Part shown: in pieces, positions 7,374-13,012 of the stretch | Layout: every line of letters begins with the position of its first letter | Position numbering within the stretch: the first letter of the stretch is position 1 | Origin: an uncultured Bacteroidales bacterium | GTDB lineage: Bacteria; Bacteroidota; Bacteroidia; Bacteroidales; UBA3663 | Direction: 5' to 3' | Length of the DNA stretch: 13,012 nt | Assembly (NCBI GenBank): GCA_937899265.1 | Contig: CALBPV010000124.1 | Span: 1-13,012 of the forward strand | The notes under the pieces: model-generated | What the model saw: only the letters and a program-made list of their open reading frames with translations | What the model was told of the DNA's origin: nothing | Database searches by the model: none | Made by a program: the position numbers and the translations under genes

Positions 7374-8960
7374 TTAACGTGCAGAAACGTATTTGTGTAG
7401 GGTGGCGCGCACGGCACCGGGAGCGGCGTAGAGTTCCCTGACCATGCCCTCGATGCGTTCGCCGAGACCGACGGCGTAGAAATCGACGGCGAAGACATCG
7501 GTGCGGGAGTAGAGCTTGCGCAGGCAGCTCCAGTCCTGGTCGGGCTTGCCCAACTCGAGGGGAGCAACGATGGCCTGCAGCTCGGCCAACATCGGGTCGG
7601 GCGAAGGCTCGAAGGGACGACCCTCGTCATCGATGCCCTTGAGGTAGCGGGCATAGCCTGCGAGCACCAGGGGAATGAGGACAAGGTTGTCCATGTCCAA
7701 GCCGCGTGCCACATACTTCTTGATGGTCTCACCGAAACGGATGGGGAGTTTCTGGGACGTATCCATGGCGATGCGCTGGGGAGCGTCGGGCATGAAGGGA
7801 TTGGGGAGACGGCGGTTGATGACGGCACCGATGAACTCGTAGGGATTGAGCACCCCGGGGTCCGTAACCACGGGCATGGCCTCGATGTAGCCCAGTTTCT
7901 GGACGAAGGGACGGATGTCGGGGTCGGCCATCTCGGCCGAGATGAGGGTGTAGCCCAACATGCAGCCGTAGATGGACATGGCCGTATGGAGGGGGTTGAG
8001 ACAGGTGGTGACTTTCATGGTCTCGACCTTATCGACGGTCTCGCGCGTGGTGTAGAGCGTGCCGCCGAGTTCGAGGGGTGGACGACCATTGGTGTAGTTG
8101 TCCTCGATGACGAGATACTGCGTCTCCTCGGCGTTGACAAAGGGGGCCGTGAAGGTGTGGCGCTCCGTCTCGATGTAGTCGTTGTCCTCAAAGCCGTCGG
8201 CAGCGAGCAGCTCCTTGACCTTGGCATGGGGGCGGGGCGTTATCTTGTCTATCATCGACCAGGGGAAGGTGACCTTCTTCTCGTCGCGGAGGTAGGAGAG
8301 GAAGTCCGCGGGCACGAGGCCATCGCTGACCCAACGTTCGGCATAGCCCATGACACCGGCCTTCACCTTGTCTCCGTTGTGGGAGCAGTTGTCCATCGAC
8401 TGGACGGTGAGGGGGAGTTGTCCGGCTTTCCAGCGCTCATAGAGGAGAGCCGTGACTTTGCCCATGGCGAAGAGAGGCTGCATGCCTCGTGCGAGGTCGG
8501 CCTCGTTGAAGGTGTAGCCCTTCTCGGTGATGGTGAAGGAAATCATCTGGAGCGAGGGATTGCGGAAAATCTCGACGAGGCGCTGCCAGTCGGGGAACTG
8601 CGGGTCGGCCTTGAGGGCTTCGGTCACAGAGGCAATCACTTTCTTCTCAATGGTTCCCGAACTTTGGAGCGAGACGAGGAGGGAGAGATTGCTGTAGGGA
8701 GCGTATGCCTTGTCGATGACCTCGTAGTCGAAGGTTTCGGCCACGATGACACCGCGGTCGTACTTGCCCGTGTTGAGGGCGTCGTTGAGGATGGCGGCGG
8801 GGAAGGCACGGAAGATGTTGCCACCGCCGAAGTGAACCCATGTGGGTTCCTTGGCCGTCTTGGCGCGTACGGCCTGAATGTCAAACTTGGGAAGCCGGTA
8901 GCCCTTGGCCTCCCACTCGGCAGCATTGTAGCTGCCGGAGAGGATATCGGTGAGTTTCAT
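7374..8960 (-). CDS. uxuB: Mannitol dehydrogenase family protein, probable fructuronate reductase
   Basis: The likely reaction is NADH-dependent interconversion of D-fructuronate and D-mannonate in hexuronate breakdown, in the cytoplasm. The 528-residue protein is of normal family length. It has the Rossmann motif VHFGGGNIFRAFPA (42-55), an N-terminal coenzyme domain, and a helical C-terminal domain with the active-site segment MKVTTCLNPLHTA (315-327), where K316, N322 and H325 are candidates for the Lys/Asn/His set of polyol-type long-chain dehydrogenases. The K-to-N spacing is six rather than the five I recall for other members. Sequence alone cannot separate fructuronate, tagaturonate and mannitol specificity. 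The adjacent uxuA, 88 bases upstream, strongly favours fructuronate. The spacer to uxuA consists almost wholly of an octamer repeat array plus seven A residues before this ATG. Confidence 0.88.
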   Translation of the reverse strand: MKLTDILSGSYNAAEWEAKGYRLPKFDIQAVRAKTAKEPTWVHFGGGNIFRAFPAAILNDALNTGKYDRGVIVAETFDYEVIDKAYAPYSNLSLLVSLQSSGTIEKKVIASVTEALKADPQFPDWQRLVEIFRNPSLQMISFTITEKGYTFNEADLARGMQPLFAMGKVTALLYERWKAGQLPLTVQSMDNCSHNGDKVKAGVMGYAERWVSDGLVPADFLSYLRDEKKVTFPWSMIDKITPRPHAKVKELLAADGFEDNDYIETERHTFTAPFVNAEETQYLVIEDNYTNGRPPLELGGTLYTTRETVDKVETMKVTTCLNPLHTAMSIYGCMLGYTLISAEMADPDIRPFVQKLGYIEAMPVVTDPGVLNPYEFIGAVINRRLPNPFMPDAPQRIAMDTSQKLPIRFGETIKKYVARGLDMDNLVLIPLVLAGYARYLKGIDDEGRPFEPSPDPMLAELQAIVAPLELGKPDQDWSCLRKLYSRTDVFAVDFYAVGLGERIEGMVRELYAAPGAVRATLHKYVSAR

Positions 8961-8967
8961 TTTTTTT

Positions 8968-9048
8968 CGTTGTGTCGTTGTGTCGTTGTGTCGTTATTTC
9001 GTTATCTCGAGATTTCGAGATTTCGAGATGTCGAGGGGTCGAGGTTTC
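8968..9048. repeat. Octanucleotide array A, ten units, uxuA-uxuB spacer
   Basis: Ten consecutive 8-base units start with CG at 8968, 8976, 8984 and so on to 9040, with no insertion or deletion, and position 9048 begins the next register. The first five (plus strand) are CGTT-type (CGTTGTGT, CGTTATTT, CGTTATCT) and the last five are CGAG-type (CGAGATTT, CGAGATGT, CGAGGGGT, CGAGGTTT). The switch creates the palindrome ATCTCGAGAT at 9004-9013. The array touches the uxuA stop codon (9049-9051) on one side and is separated from the uxuB ATG only by seven A residues (mRNA sense) on the other. Confidence 0.95.
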
Positions 9049-10323
9049 TCAGTCGAAGAATCCTGGCTGGGTGTAGGGGATGCCGAGTTCGCGATCGACG
9101 GTGGCGAGGATGCCCTGGACCTGTGCCATTGCGAACATGCGTCCGAGGAGGGTGTATCCTGCGTTGTGGCCGTGTCCCGACTCGTCCATCACGCCGCCGG
9201 GGCGGTCGGTGAATGTCATGCCGTGATCGACGCGCATGGGGAGACGTCTGCCGCTGTTGCAGCGGCCCCGGTGCTCGGCCTCCTCGAAGATGCGGCAGAG
9301 CTCGACGAGGTCGGCGCGACCGCCCAAGTGGGAAGCCTCGGTGAAATCGCCGTTGGGGAAGATATGGCAGGAGCGGAGGTGCACGAAATGCGTACGGTCG
9401 GCAAACTCGCGAGCCATGGCGGGCACGTCGTTCAGCTCGCCCGCCGAGAGGGAGCCTGCGCAGAAGGTGAGTCCGTTGTGCTTGTTGGGCACGGCATCGA
9501 GGAACCATCGGATGTCTTCGGCATTGCCCACGATGCGCGGCAGACCGAAGACGGGGTAGGGCGGGTCGTCGGGGTGAACGCACATGTTGATGTCGTATTG
9601 CTCGCAGACGGGCATGATGGCCTCCAACCAGTATTTCATGTTGGCCTGAAGCTCTTCCTTGCCGATGCCCTCATAGAGTTTGAGCAGCGTGCGGAACTTT
9701 TCGACGGGGGCGGTGTCTCCTTCCTTGAAGTTGCCGGAGACGAAGCCCTGGGTCTTGATGACGATGTTCTCGACCAGAGCGTGGTCGCTCTCGGGTGTGG
9801 CGACACGGGCCATCGCTTCGGCCTCGGCCACGAGGTCGCGGTTCCAAGCCTTGTGGTTGGCAGAGAAGGCGGCCCAGTCCTCGCGGGCACCTTCGCGACG
9901 CAGGATAAAGATGTCGAAGTAGGCAAAGGCTCCCCAGTTCATGTAGAGGTTGGTGGCACCGTTGGGATTCTCGTGCAGGAGATCGGTGCGAGCCCAGTCG
10001 AGCACGGGCATGAAATTGTAGCACACGCAGCGTATGCCTTCCTCGCCGAGGTTGCGGAGCGACTGCTTATAGACCTCAATCTGCTCGTCGCGGTCGTGGC
10101 CTCCGTATTTGATGGTCTCGGTGACGGGGAGGCTTTCGACGACGCTCCACGTCATGCCGTAGGATTCGATGTACTCCTTGAGGTCGCGTATCTTCTCGCG
10201 TGTCCACACTTCGCCGAGGGGCACGTCGTGCAGGGCGGTGACTATGCCCTCCACACCGATTTGTTTCAACTGGGCAAGGGTGATTTTGTCCTTCTTGCCG
10301 AACCAACGCCAAGTTCTTTCCAT
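9049..10323 (-). CDS. uxuA: Mannonate dehydratase
   Basis: UxuA dehydrates D-mannonate to 2-keto-3-deoxy-D-gluconate, the step after UxuB in glucuronate catabolism; it is a metal-dependent TIM-barrel enzyme of the cytoplasm. The 424-residue product has the usual length and start (MERTWRWFGKKDKITLAQL). Conserved stretches include CYNFMPVLDWARTDL (101-115), CVHPDDPP (248-255, metal region), FCAGS (287-291), HLRS (315-318), the NGDFTEASHL segment (324-333), RVDHG (364-368) and GYTLLGRMFAM near the end. No signal peptide is present. It lies between the GH43 gene (151-base spacer with an octamer array) and uxuB (88-base spacer with another array). The leader before the ATG is 27 bases, rich in A and T on the coding strand. 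Co-transcription with its neighbours is likely but not shown. Confidence 0.96.
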   Translation of the reverse strand: MERTWRWFGKKDKITLAQLKQIGVEGIVTALHDVPLGEVWTREKIRDLKEYIESYGMTWSVVESLPVTETIKYGGHDRDEQIEVYKQSLRNLGEEGIRCVCYNFMPVLDWARTDLLHENPNGATNLYMNWGAFAYFDIFILRREGAREDWAAFSANHKAWNRDLVAEAEAMARVATPESDHALVENIVIKTQGFVSGNFKEGDTAPVEKFRTLLKLYEGIGKEELQANMKYWLEAIMPVCEQYDINMCVHPDDPPYPVFGLPRIVGNAEDIRWFLDAVPNKHNGLTFCAGSLSAGELNDVPAMAREFADRTHFVHLRSCHIFPNGDFTEASHLGGRADLVELCRIFEEAEHRGRCNSGRRLPMRVDHGMTFTDRPGGVMDESGHGHNAGYTLLGRMFAMAQVQGILATVDRELGIPYTQPGFFD

Positions 10324-10350
10324 AGTCTGATTATTTTTTGATTTTTTTTT

Positions 10351-10462
10351 CGTTGTGTCGTTATCTCGTTATCTCGTTATCTCGTTATCTCGTTATCTCG
10401 AGATTTCGTTATTTCGAGATTTCGAAGTGTCGAGGTTTCGAGATTTCGAGGTGTCGAGATAC
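10351..10462. repeat. Octanucleotide array B, fourteen units, GH43-uxuA spacer
   Basis: Fourteen consecutive 8-base units run in exact register, each starting with CG, from 10351 to 10462. On the plus strand there is one CGTTGTGT, then five identical CGTTATCT units (10359-10398), then mostly CGAG-type units (CGAGATTT three times, CGAGGTTT, CGAGGTGT, CGAGATAC, CGAAGTGT), interrupted by one CGTTATTT at 10407. The main switch gives ATCTCGAGAT at 10395-10404. Twelve bases separate the array from the GH43 stop codon and 27 separate it from the uxuA ATG. Confidence 0.95.
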
Positions 10463-10474
10463 CTTGATTCCTCT

Positions 10475-11422
10475 TTAAATGATTCTTCCTTCTTCGTCGT
10501 AGCCGATGGGCTTGACTTTGAGGCTGCGGAGCCAGGTCTTTCCGCCGGAGGGGACGCTGTCGTGGTGGAAGAGGTACCACTTGCCGCCGTACTCGCAGAT
10601 GCTGTGGTGGCTGGTCCATCCCACGACGGGTTCCAGCAGTACGCCCTGATAGGTGAATGGGCCGTAGGGGTTGTCGCCCACGGCGTAGCAGATGAGATGG
10701 GTGTCGCCGGTGGAGTAGCTGTAGTAGTACTTGTCGCCGTGTTTGTGCACCCACGATGCCTCGAAGAAATGGTGGGGGTTCTCGGCCTGCATGGGCATGT
10801 GGTTCTCGTCGAGAATCACGACGGGGCGCGGAGCCTCGGCAAACTGCAGCATATCGCCGGTCATGCGCACCACGCGGGGCTGCAAGGCCAACTCGGTGCC
10901 TTTGGGGAGAATGGGGAACTCGATGAGGCGGTTGTCCTTGTACCACTGGAGCTGTCCGCCCCAGATGCCGCCGAAGTAGCAATAGACCTCTCCGTCGTCG
11001 TCTTTGAAAAGACAGGGGTCGATGGAGTAGGAGCCCCGCACGGGGTCGGCTTCCGGCTTGAAGGGTCCCTCGGGACGGTCGCTTGTGGCGATGCCGAGAC
11101 GGAAGATGTCATTGCGGTCCTTGAGACAGAACATGAGGTAGTAGCGTCCGTCCTTCTCGACCACGTCGCTGTCCCACAGCTGGCGGCCTGCCCACGGGAT
11201 GTCCTCGATGCTCAGGATGAGTCCCTCGTCGTGGCAGAGGCCGTGGTCGGGGTCGTTGAGCGACAGGCAGTGGTAGTCCTTCATGTCGAAGTGGTCGCCG
11301 TTGTCGTTCTCCGAGACGCTTCCCTCGCGGTCATGGGAGGGATAGATGTAAAGTTTGCCGTTGAACACATGGGCCGAAGGGTCTGCCATGAAGTCATGGG
11401 GAAAAATATAGCGGGATTTCAT
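10475..11422 (-). CDS. Cytoplasmic GH43-family glycosidase (beta-xylosidase/arabinofuranosidase-like)
   Basis: The 315-residue product is a single five-bladed beta-propeller of glycoside hydrolase family 43, an inverting family acting mainly on xylosides and arabinosides. Candidate catalytic residues are D14 (general base, ADPSAHVF), D135 (pKa modulator, YSIDPCLF) and E221 (general acid, FFEASWV). LWDSDVV at 82-88 stands where many members have WAPDV, and HHSI (272-275) matches the central metal-site histidine region. There is no signal peptide and no accessory lectin domain, so it is predicted to act in the cytoplasm on imported oligosaccharides. It starts only seven bases after the stop of the GPH symporter gene, a tight transporter-hydrolase pair of the kind found in xylan-utilisation loci. 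Substrate cannot be fixed from sequence; xylo-oligosaccharides are my first guess. Confidence 0.88.
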   Translation of the reverse strand: MKSRYIFPHDFMADPSAHVFNGKLYIYPSHDREGSVSENDNGDHFDMKDYHCLSLNDPDHGLCHDEGLILSIEDIPWAGRQLWDSDVVEKDGRYYLMFCLKDRNDIFRLGIATSDRPEGPFKPEADPVRGSYSIDPCLFKDDDGEVYCYFGGIWGGQLQWYKDNRLIEFPILPKGTELALQPRVVRMTGDMLQFAEAPRPVVILDENHMPMQAENPHHFFEASWVHKHGDKYYYSYSTGDTHLICYAVGDNPYGPFTYQGVLLEPVVGWTSHHSICEYGGKWYLFHHDSVPSGGKTWLRSLKVKPIGYDEEGRII

Positions 11423-11429
11423 AGTTTTT

Positions 11430-12827
11430 TCATTCTTTTTTGTTGCGGCGTTCTATTTCCTGATTAATTTTGTCGATGACCTCGTCCGAGAGCTCGTAGC
11501 GGGAGATGATGAACATGGCCACCATGAGGAGCAGGGCGGGGATGACGCAGACGAGCCAGAGGATGCCCTGTTCGGCAAGGGGCGACTGTACGGTCTCGTT
11601 GGTCTGGTCAAAGCCCACGTAGTAGAGCACGAGTCCGGGAACGACACCGCCGAGGGCCATGCCGGCTTTGTAGAAGATGCCGGTGAGGGCGTTCACGATG
11701 CCGCTGATGCGTTTGCCGTGGGTGTATTCGCCATAGGAGATGACTTCAGGCACCAAAGCCCACATGTAGCCCGTGGCTACGATGACGCCGGTGGATTTGA
11801 TGAACTGTGCCACATAGACGGCCCATATCATGCCGTTGAGCGAAGGTATCATGGAGATGGCATAGAGTATGGCCATGCCCACGATGGCGATGGAGAGGAA
11901 GAGGTTGAACATGGCGCGTTTGCCTATCTTGCGCTTAATCCAGGGCACCAAAGGCATGAAGATGAACGAGGGGAGGGAACCCAGAGCCATGAAGTTGGCC
12001 ATCTGGTCGCTCGTGCCGTGCACATTATATATCATATAGTAGGAGCCGGCGGCATTGCCCACGGCCATCATGGCGAAGGCTGTGATGAAGAAGAAGGCCA
12101 ACACGCGCAGGGGACGGTTCCTGCGGAACTCCGTCCAGAGGTCGCTCACCTTGACGTTGGCGGTCTCGGAGGCATCCATCACGACGCGTTCCTTTGACTG
12201 CGAGAAGCAGAAGAAGAGCAACAGCATGCCCGCGATGCCGTAGATGGCCATCGTCATGAACCACGCCGATGCGGATGTCTGCGAGTGAATCTGTCCGTCG
12301 GGTGAGAGAGCGGCCACAATCTTGGGGATGCCGTAGGCCACGGCCAGACCGCCCACGTTGGCCAGAAACATACGCACGGAGGTGAGGATGGTAATCTCGT
12401 TGGTGTCGCGTGTCAGCGAGGCGTTCAGTGCGCCGTAAGGCACATTGATGAGCGTGTAGAGCATCGACAGACCCACGTAGGTGGCGTAGGCGTAGAGTAG
12501 CGAGGGAGCGAAGCCGTTCCAGAAACACAGGATGGCGAAGCCCGTGAGGGGCACGCCGGCCAGTACGAGATAGGAGCGGTATTTGCCGAGTTTCGGGTTG
12601 TGTTTATCGACGTAGGTGCCCACCAGCGGATCCCACAGCACGTCCACGATGCGGACGATGAGGAACATGAAGGCGGCCTGTGCCGGCTCCAGACCATAGA
12701 CGTTGGTATAGAAGATAAGCAGGTACATGCATATCGTCTGATAAATCAGGTTCTGGGCGAGGTCGCCAGAGCCGAAGCCGATACGCTGTAGCCAAGAGAG
12801 TTTGTAGAAGCCGTTGTTCTGTGACAT
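11430..12827 (-). CDS. GPH-family (glycoside-pentoside-hexuronide) cation symporter
   Basis: The 465-residue protein is an inner-membrane sugar symporter of the GPH branch of the major facilitator superfamily. It has about twelve hydrophobic segments, and the family signature after the second: RIVDVLWDPLVGTYVDK (about 59-75) followed by KLGKYRSYLV, then NVPYGAL and a central hydrophilic loop (SQSKERVVMDASETANVK) between halves. The C-terminus is charged (KINQEIERRNKKE) and cytoplasmic. Members carry melibiose, xylosides or glucuronides; a GH43 hydrolase seven bases downstream and uxuAB beyond suggest xylo-oligosaccharides, aldouronic acids or free hexuronate here. The start at 12827 gives the typical short N-terminus before the first segment. 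Its 33-base leader carries a run of eight C (coding strand), and behind that lies octamer array C. Confidence 0.92.
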   Translation of the reverse strand: MSQNNGFYKLSWLQRIGFGSGDLAQNLIYQTICMYLLIFYTNVYGLEPAQAAFMFLIVRIVDVLWDPLVGTYVDKHNPKLGKYRSYLVLAGVPLTGFAILCFWNGFAPSLLYAYATYVGLSMLYTLINVPYGALNASLTRDTNEITILTSVRMFLANVGGLAVAYGIPKIVAALSPDGQIHSQTSASAWFMTMAIYGIAGMLLLFFCFSQSKERVVMDASETANVKVSDLWTEFRRNRPLRVLAFFFITAFAMMAVGNAAGSYYMIYNVHGTSDQMANFMALGSLPSFIFMPLVPWIKRKIGKRAMFNLFLSIAIVGMAILYAISMIPSLNGMIWAVYVAQFIKSTGVIVATGYMWALVPEVISYGEYTHGKRISGIVNALTGIFYKAGMALGGVVPGLVLYYVGFDQTNETVQSPLAEQGILWLVCVIPALLLMVAMFIISRYELSDEVIDKINQEIERRNKKE

Positions 12828-12860
12828 AGTGTTGTTGATTTTATTGACGGGGGGGGAGAG

Positions 12861-12972
12861 CGTTATTTCGAGATTTCGGGATTTCGGGATTTCGGGATTT
12901 TGAGATTTCGTTATCTCGTTATCTCGTTATCTCGAGATTTCGGGATTTCGAGATGATGAGATTCTGTTATTT
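12861..12972. repeat. Octanucleotide array C, fourteen units, upstream of the GPH symporter
   Basis: Fourteen 8-base units keep one register from 12861 to 12972. Eleven start with CG; three (12901, 12957, 12965) start with TG. Types on the plus strand are CGTTATTT, CGAGATTT, CGGGATTT (four), TGAGATTT, three adjacent CGTTATCT (12909-12932) and degenerate units at the right end. The palindrome ATCTCGAGAT lies at 12929-12938. The last unit contains the stop codon of the upstream gene (12967-12969). The first unit is next to GGGGGGAGAG at 12851-12860. A G-variant (CGGG) class is unique to this array. Confidence 0.9.
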
Positions 12973-13012
12973 CCGGCTGTTGTAGAGCTGGATGATTTCG
13001 GCGACGGCGGGT
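12967..13012 (-). CDS. C-terminal end of an upstream gene of unknown identity
   Basis: On the minus strand a frame enters from the right edge and gives PAVAEIIQLYNSRK before a TAA at 12967-12969. Fourteen residues are too few to name a family. The helical, charged ending would suit many enzymes. Given the cluster, a xylanase (for example GH10) or an alpha-glucuronidase is possible, but that is a guess from context. It lies upstream of the GPH symporter in the direction of transcription, 139 bases away. The stop codon and last lysine codon fall within the final unit of array C. Confidence 0.5.
   Translation of the reverse strand, partial: PAVAEIIQLYNSRK

Noticed and set aside
7322..7828. 169-codon upstream extension of the polA frame
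   Set aside because: It overlaps uxuB in another frame and its Pro/Ser/Thr-rich sequence is unlike any PolA; the ATG at 7321 starts the conserved nuclease domain exactly.
7986..10341. Long plus-strand open frames (408 and 463 codons) opposite uxuB and uxuA, with peptide repeats such as RYLVIS and FRDFE
   Set aside because: They are antisense to well-identified genes, and their odd repeats come from translating the octamer arrays, which stay open in all plus-strand frames.
8968..12972. Octamer arrays as CRISPR
   Set aside because: Units are 8 bp with no longer repeat and no unique spacers between them; no cas genes are present.

Overview
The window looks like Bacteroidota DNA, most likely order Bacteroidales and possibly Prevotellaceae; this rests on protein flavour and promoter style, since no 16S gene is present. 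Two start regions carry the Bacteroidota -7 box TAnnTTTG (TATATTTG at 1719-1726 on the minus strand, TATCTTTG at 1853-1860 on the plus strand). Start codons are preceded by A-rich tracts rather than Shine-Dalgarno sequences, and coding regions are GC-rich while spacers are AT-rich. No tRNA, rRNA, CRISPR array, insertion sequence or integrase was seen.

Layout. (1) Positions 1-1616, minus strand: rimP followed by nusA, whose 3' end lies off the left edge. This is the start of the conserved rimP-nusA-infB block. Its leader holds a terminator-like hairpin between a candidate promoter and rimP. (2) Positions 1896-3724, plus strand: manC (GDP-mannose synthesis) overlapping argB (arginine synthesis) by 13 bases. 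(3) Positions 3725-3908: a convergent spacer with a perfect 8-bp palindrome. (4) Positions 3909-4499, minus: a secreted DUF2271 protein carrying a motif like the ApbE flavinylation site. (5) Positions 4547-7321, minus: polA, whose proofreading domain has lost all four catalytic carboxylates and whose linker holds a beta-clamp-type QLDLF motif. (6) Positions 7374-13012, minus: a sugar-acid utilisation cluster, transcribed from an upstream gene (only its last 14 codons visible) through a GPH-type sugar symporter, a cytoplasmic GH43 glycosidase, uxuA and uxuB.

The cluster in (6) makes sense as one pathway. The GPH symporter would import oligosaccharides or aldouronic acids, the GH43 enzyme would trim xylose or arabinose residues in the cytoplasm, and UxuB and UxuA would convert fructuronate via mannonate to 2-keto-3-deoxygluconate. 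Glucuronoxylan or a similar uronic-acid-decorated hemicellulose is the likely source, by inference from gene content.

The most unusual structure is a set of three intergenic arrays in this cluster (8968-9048, 10351-10462, 12861-12972) built on an exact 8-bp period with no indels. The units are mostly CGTTATCT-like or CGAGATTT-like, and each array contains one copy of the palindrome ATCTCGAGAT at a switch between the two classes. They occupy only gaps between genes, end at or within stop codons, and lead into the A-rich leader of the next gene. I know of no established function for them.
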